From positions 1 to 20,592 of IMG/VR virus record IMGVR_UViG_3300030098_003271: a stretch of DNA of 20,592 bases. One strand, given 5' to 3'. The notes below the pieces were generated by a model. The model worked only from the letters and a program-made list of their open reading frames with translations, ran no database searches and was not told the origin of the DNA. The translations under genes and the position numbers were made by a program. The DNA comes from a virus. This document shows positions 19,761-20,592 of the stretch, piece after piece (within the stretch, counting starts at the first letter, position 1; each line of letters opens with the position of its first letter).

Positions 19761-20551
19761 ATAAGAGACCAGGCTCTATACCATTTAGTAAGAATATATT
19801 TTTTACCTTTAATGGGAGGCATTGCCTCATGCATAGTTTTATAATTAGGCCATCCAAAACCATAGAGATTGTTCCAAAAGACAGCCAGTCCACGTTCAGG
19901 TTTAATTTTTAAATTGAGATATTTGAAATGTGTTTCACCACCTTCTTTTACATCATTTAGATAAATCATAAATGTCCAGGTTCTCTGTCCCATCCATTCT
20001 GTATAGGTTTTATATTCTGCAGAAAGAGGATGATAAGAATCCCAGTGAGCTTTATAGAATTCACCTTCCTCATATTTCTGACCCTGTATAGACTCTCCTA
20101 AAAAAGGATCTAAATCTAAGTAATGTCCTATCTTTATAGTCAGATCAGCTCCTAGTTTTGTCAGATGAGGACTAAAGTTGCAGGTCATAGATGTTCTATA
20201 TGGTGATATCATCACTCTGTCATCTTCATTAGAAACTGATGAAGGATGTAATTCAGTTTCCATATATTCAATAGCTTCTTTACATTCTTCTTCACTTAAA
20301 AAATTCTTTTGCAAGTATATTTGTGTGAAAGGATACTTTAATTTCTCTGCTGTGTCAGGTATTTTTAGATCATAAAATTTTTTAAAATTTATAAATCTGG
20401 GTTTCTTTTTGAATTTATGTCTCTCCATTAATTCTTTTATTTCATCTTCACCACAGTCATAATATTCTTCCATATGTCTCATAATCTGTGCTTTACTTGC
20501 ACCACTGATGGCTGAGATTAAGAAATCCTGTTCTGCTGCTTCAGTAATCAT
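19757..20551 (-). CDS. Prolyl-4-hydroxylase-like 2OG-Fe(II) oxygenase (264 aa)
   Basis: The C-terminal 190 residues carry the P4H-type core: QKYEEGEFYKAHWDSYHP with H169-W-D171 (iron), FMIYLNDVKEGGETHF, then TMHEAMPPIKGKKYILTKWY with H241 (iron) and K251 for the 2-oxoglutarate carboxylate. These are the expected HxD...H...K residues. The family hydroxylates proline or other protein residues. The 75-residue N-terminal region (helical, Lys-rich) is separate and may guide the substrate. Reading starts at ATG 20551. Marine T4-like phages often carry several such enzymes; the target may be host or virion proteins. The stop shares CTAA with the neighbouring + gene. Confidence 0.85.
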   Translation of the reverse strand: MITEAAEQDFLISAISGASKAQIMRHMEEYYDCGEDEIKELMERHKFKKKPRFINFKKFYDLKIPDTAEKLKYPFTQIYLQKNFLSEEECKEAIEYMETELHPSSVSNEDDRVMISPYRTSMTCNFSPHLTKLGADLTIKIGHYLDLDPFLGESIQGQKYEEGEFYKAHWDSYHPLSAEYKTYTEWMGQRTWTFMIYLNDVKEGGETHFKYLNLKIKPERGLAVFWNNLYGFGWPNYKTMHEAMPPIKGKKYILTKWYRAWSLI

Positions 20552-20573
20552 AGAGTCTAGAATGGTAATAGAT

Positions 20574-20580
20574 CTAAATA
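20574..20580 (+). promoter_or_regulatory. CTAAATA late-promoter-like box at window edge
   Basis: CTAAATA on the + strand lies beyond the start of the - strand oxygenase gene and would point to a + gene outside the window. It matches the variant of the late box that I recall from cyanophages. Confidence 0.3.
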
Positions 20581-20592
20581 TGTTCGAGTGGA

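Noticed and set aside
20178-20375. 65-codon + strand frame within the - strand oxygenase
   Set aside because: The oxygenase has all catalytic residues, and the + frame shows no pattern.

Overview
The window is an AT-rich stretch of a tailed bacteriophage, most likely a marine T4-like (myovirus-type) phage of picocyanobacteria, or possibly of SAR11. Three things suggest this. The genes are tightly packed, with 1-4 nt overlaps. There is a long run of tail-fibre/adhesin genes with low-complexity repeats. The small accessory proteins are of types I recall from cyanophage genomes: tandem zinc ribbons, 2OG-Fe(II) oxygenases, exported proteins with 'APVYANEVGG'-like signal peptides, and a Lys/Cys-rich 'KACAKGEEKIVRFG' protein. 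No portal, terminase, polymerase, RNA gene, photosynthesis gene or CRISPR is visible, so the host remains an inference.

Layout. (1) 2-4343 (+): the end of a structural gene, a small Lys-rich protein, a TTG-started structural protein, a small unknown, a 768-aa structural protein with three beta-repeats and a SWIM-like CxC...CxH zinc motif, and a 143-aa fibre-like protein. Two overlapping mini-ORFs follow (4325-4562). (2) 4555-5331 (-): a membrane/coiled-coil mini-protein and a HxD...H...R oxygenase-like protein, in stop-start contact. (3) 5407-14412 (+): the fibre block. It has two paralogous beta-proteins, a 752-aa repetitive fibre, an Mtd-N-like short fibre, a 113-aa protein, a tail-assembly-chaperone-like protein, a 470-aa fibre, an 834-aa LamG+SPRY adhesin and a second chaperone-like protein. 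(4) 14419-17827: an envelope block. Two + membrane proteins converge on three - strand exported proteins, which diverge from a + two-TM protein. (5) 17851-19760 (+): small genes including a free-standing HNH nuclease, tandem 'SMKG' mini-proteins and tandem zinc ribbons. (6) 19757-20551 (-): a prolyl-4-hydroxylase-like 2OG oxygenase.

How the genes may work together. Regions 1 and 3 look like late structural genes that build tail appendages, with small chaperones interleaved among the fibres. Region 4 probably acts at the host envelope (lysis, exclusion or surface modification) or forms membrane-derived virion parts; no function can be assigned from sequence alone. ATAAATA-type late-promoter-like boxes lie in both divergent intergenic gaps (around 5380 and 17310). 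Most starts lack a clear Shine-Dalgarno. The clearest exceptions are the TTG-started gene at 429 and the HNH gene at 18301.

The most unusual points are the SWIM-like motif with a long insertion in a structural protein, a beta-module shared by two structural genes, the exported-protein cluster whose third gene has GTA where ATG/GTG is expected, and a perfect GC-rich hairpin over the stop codon of the big adhesin gene.
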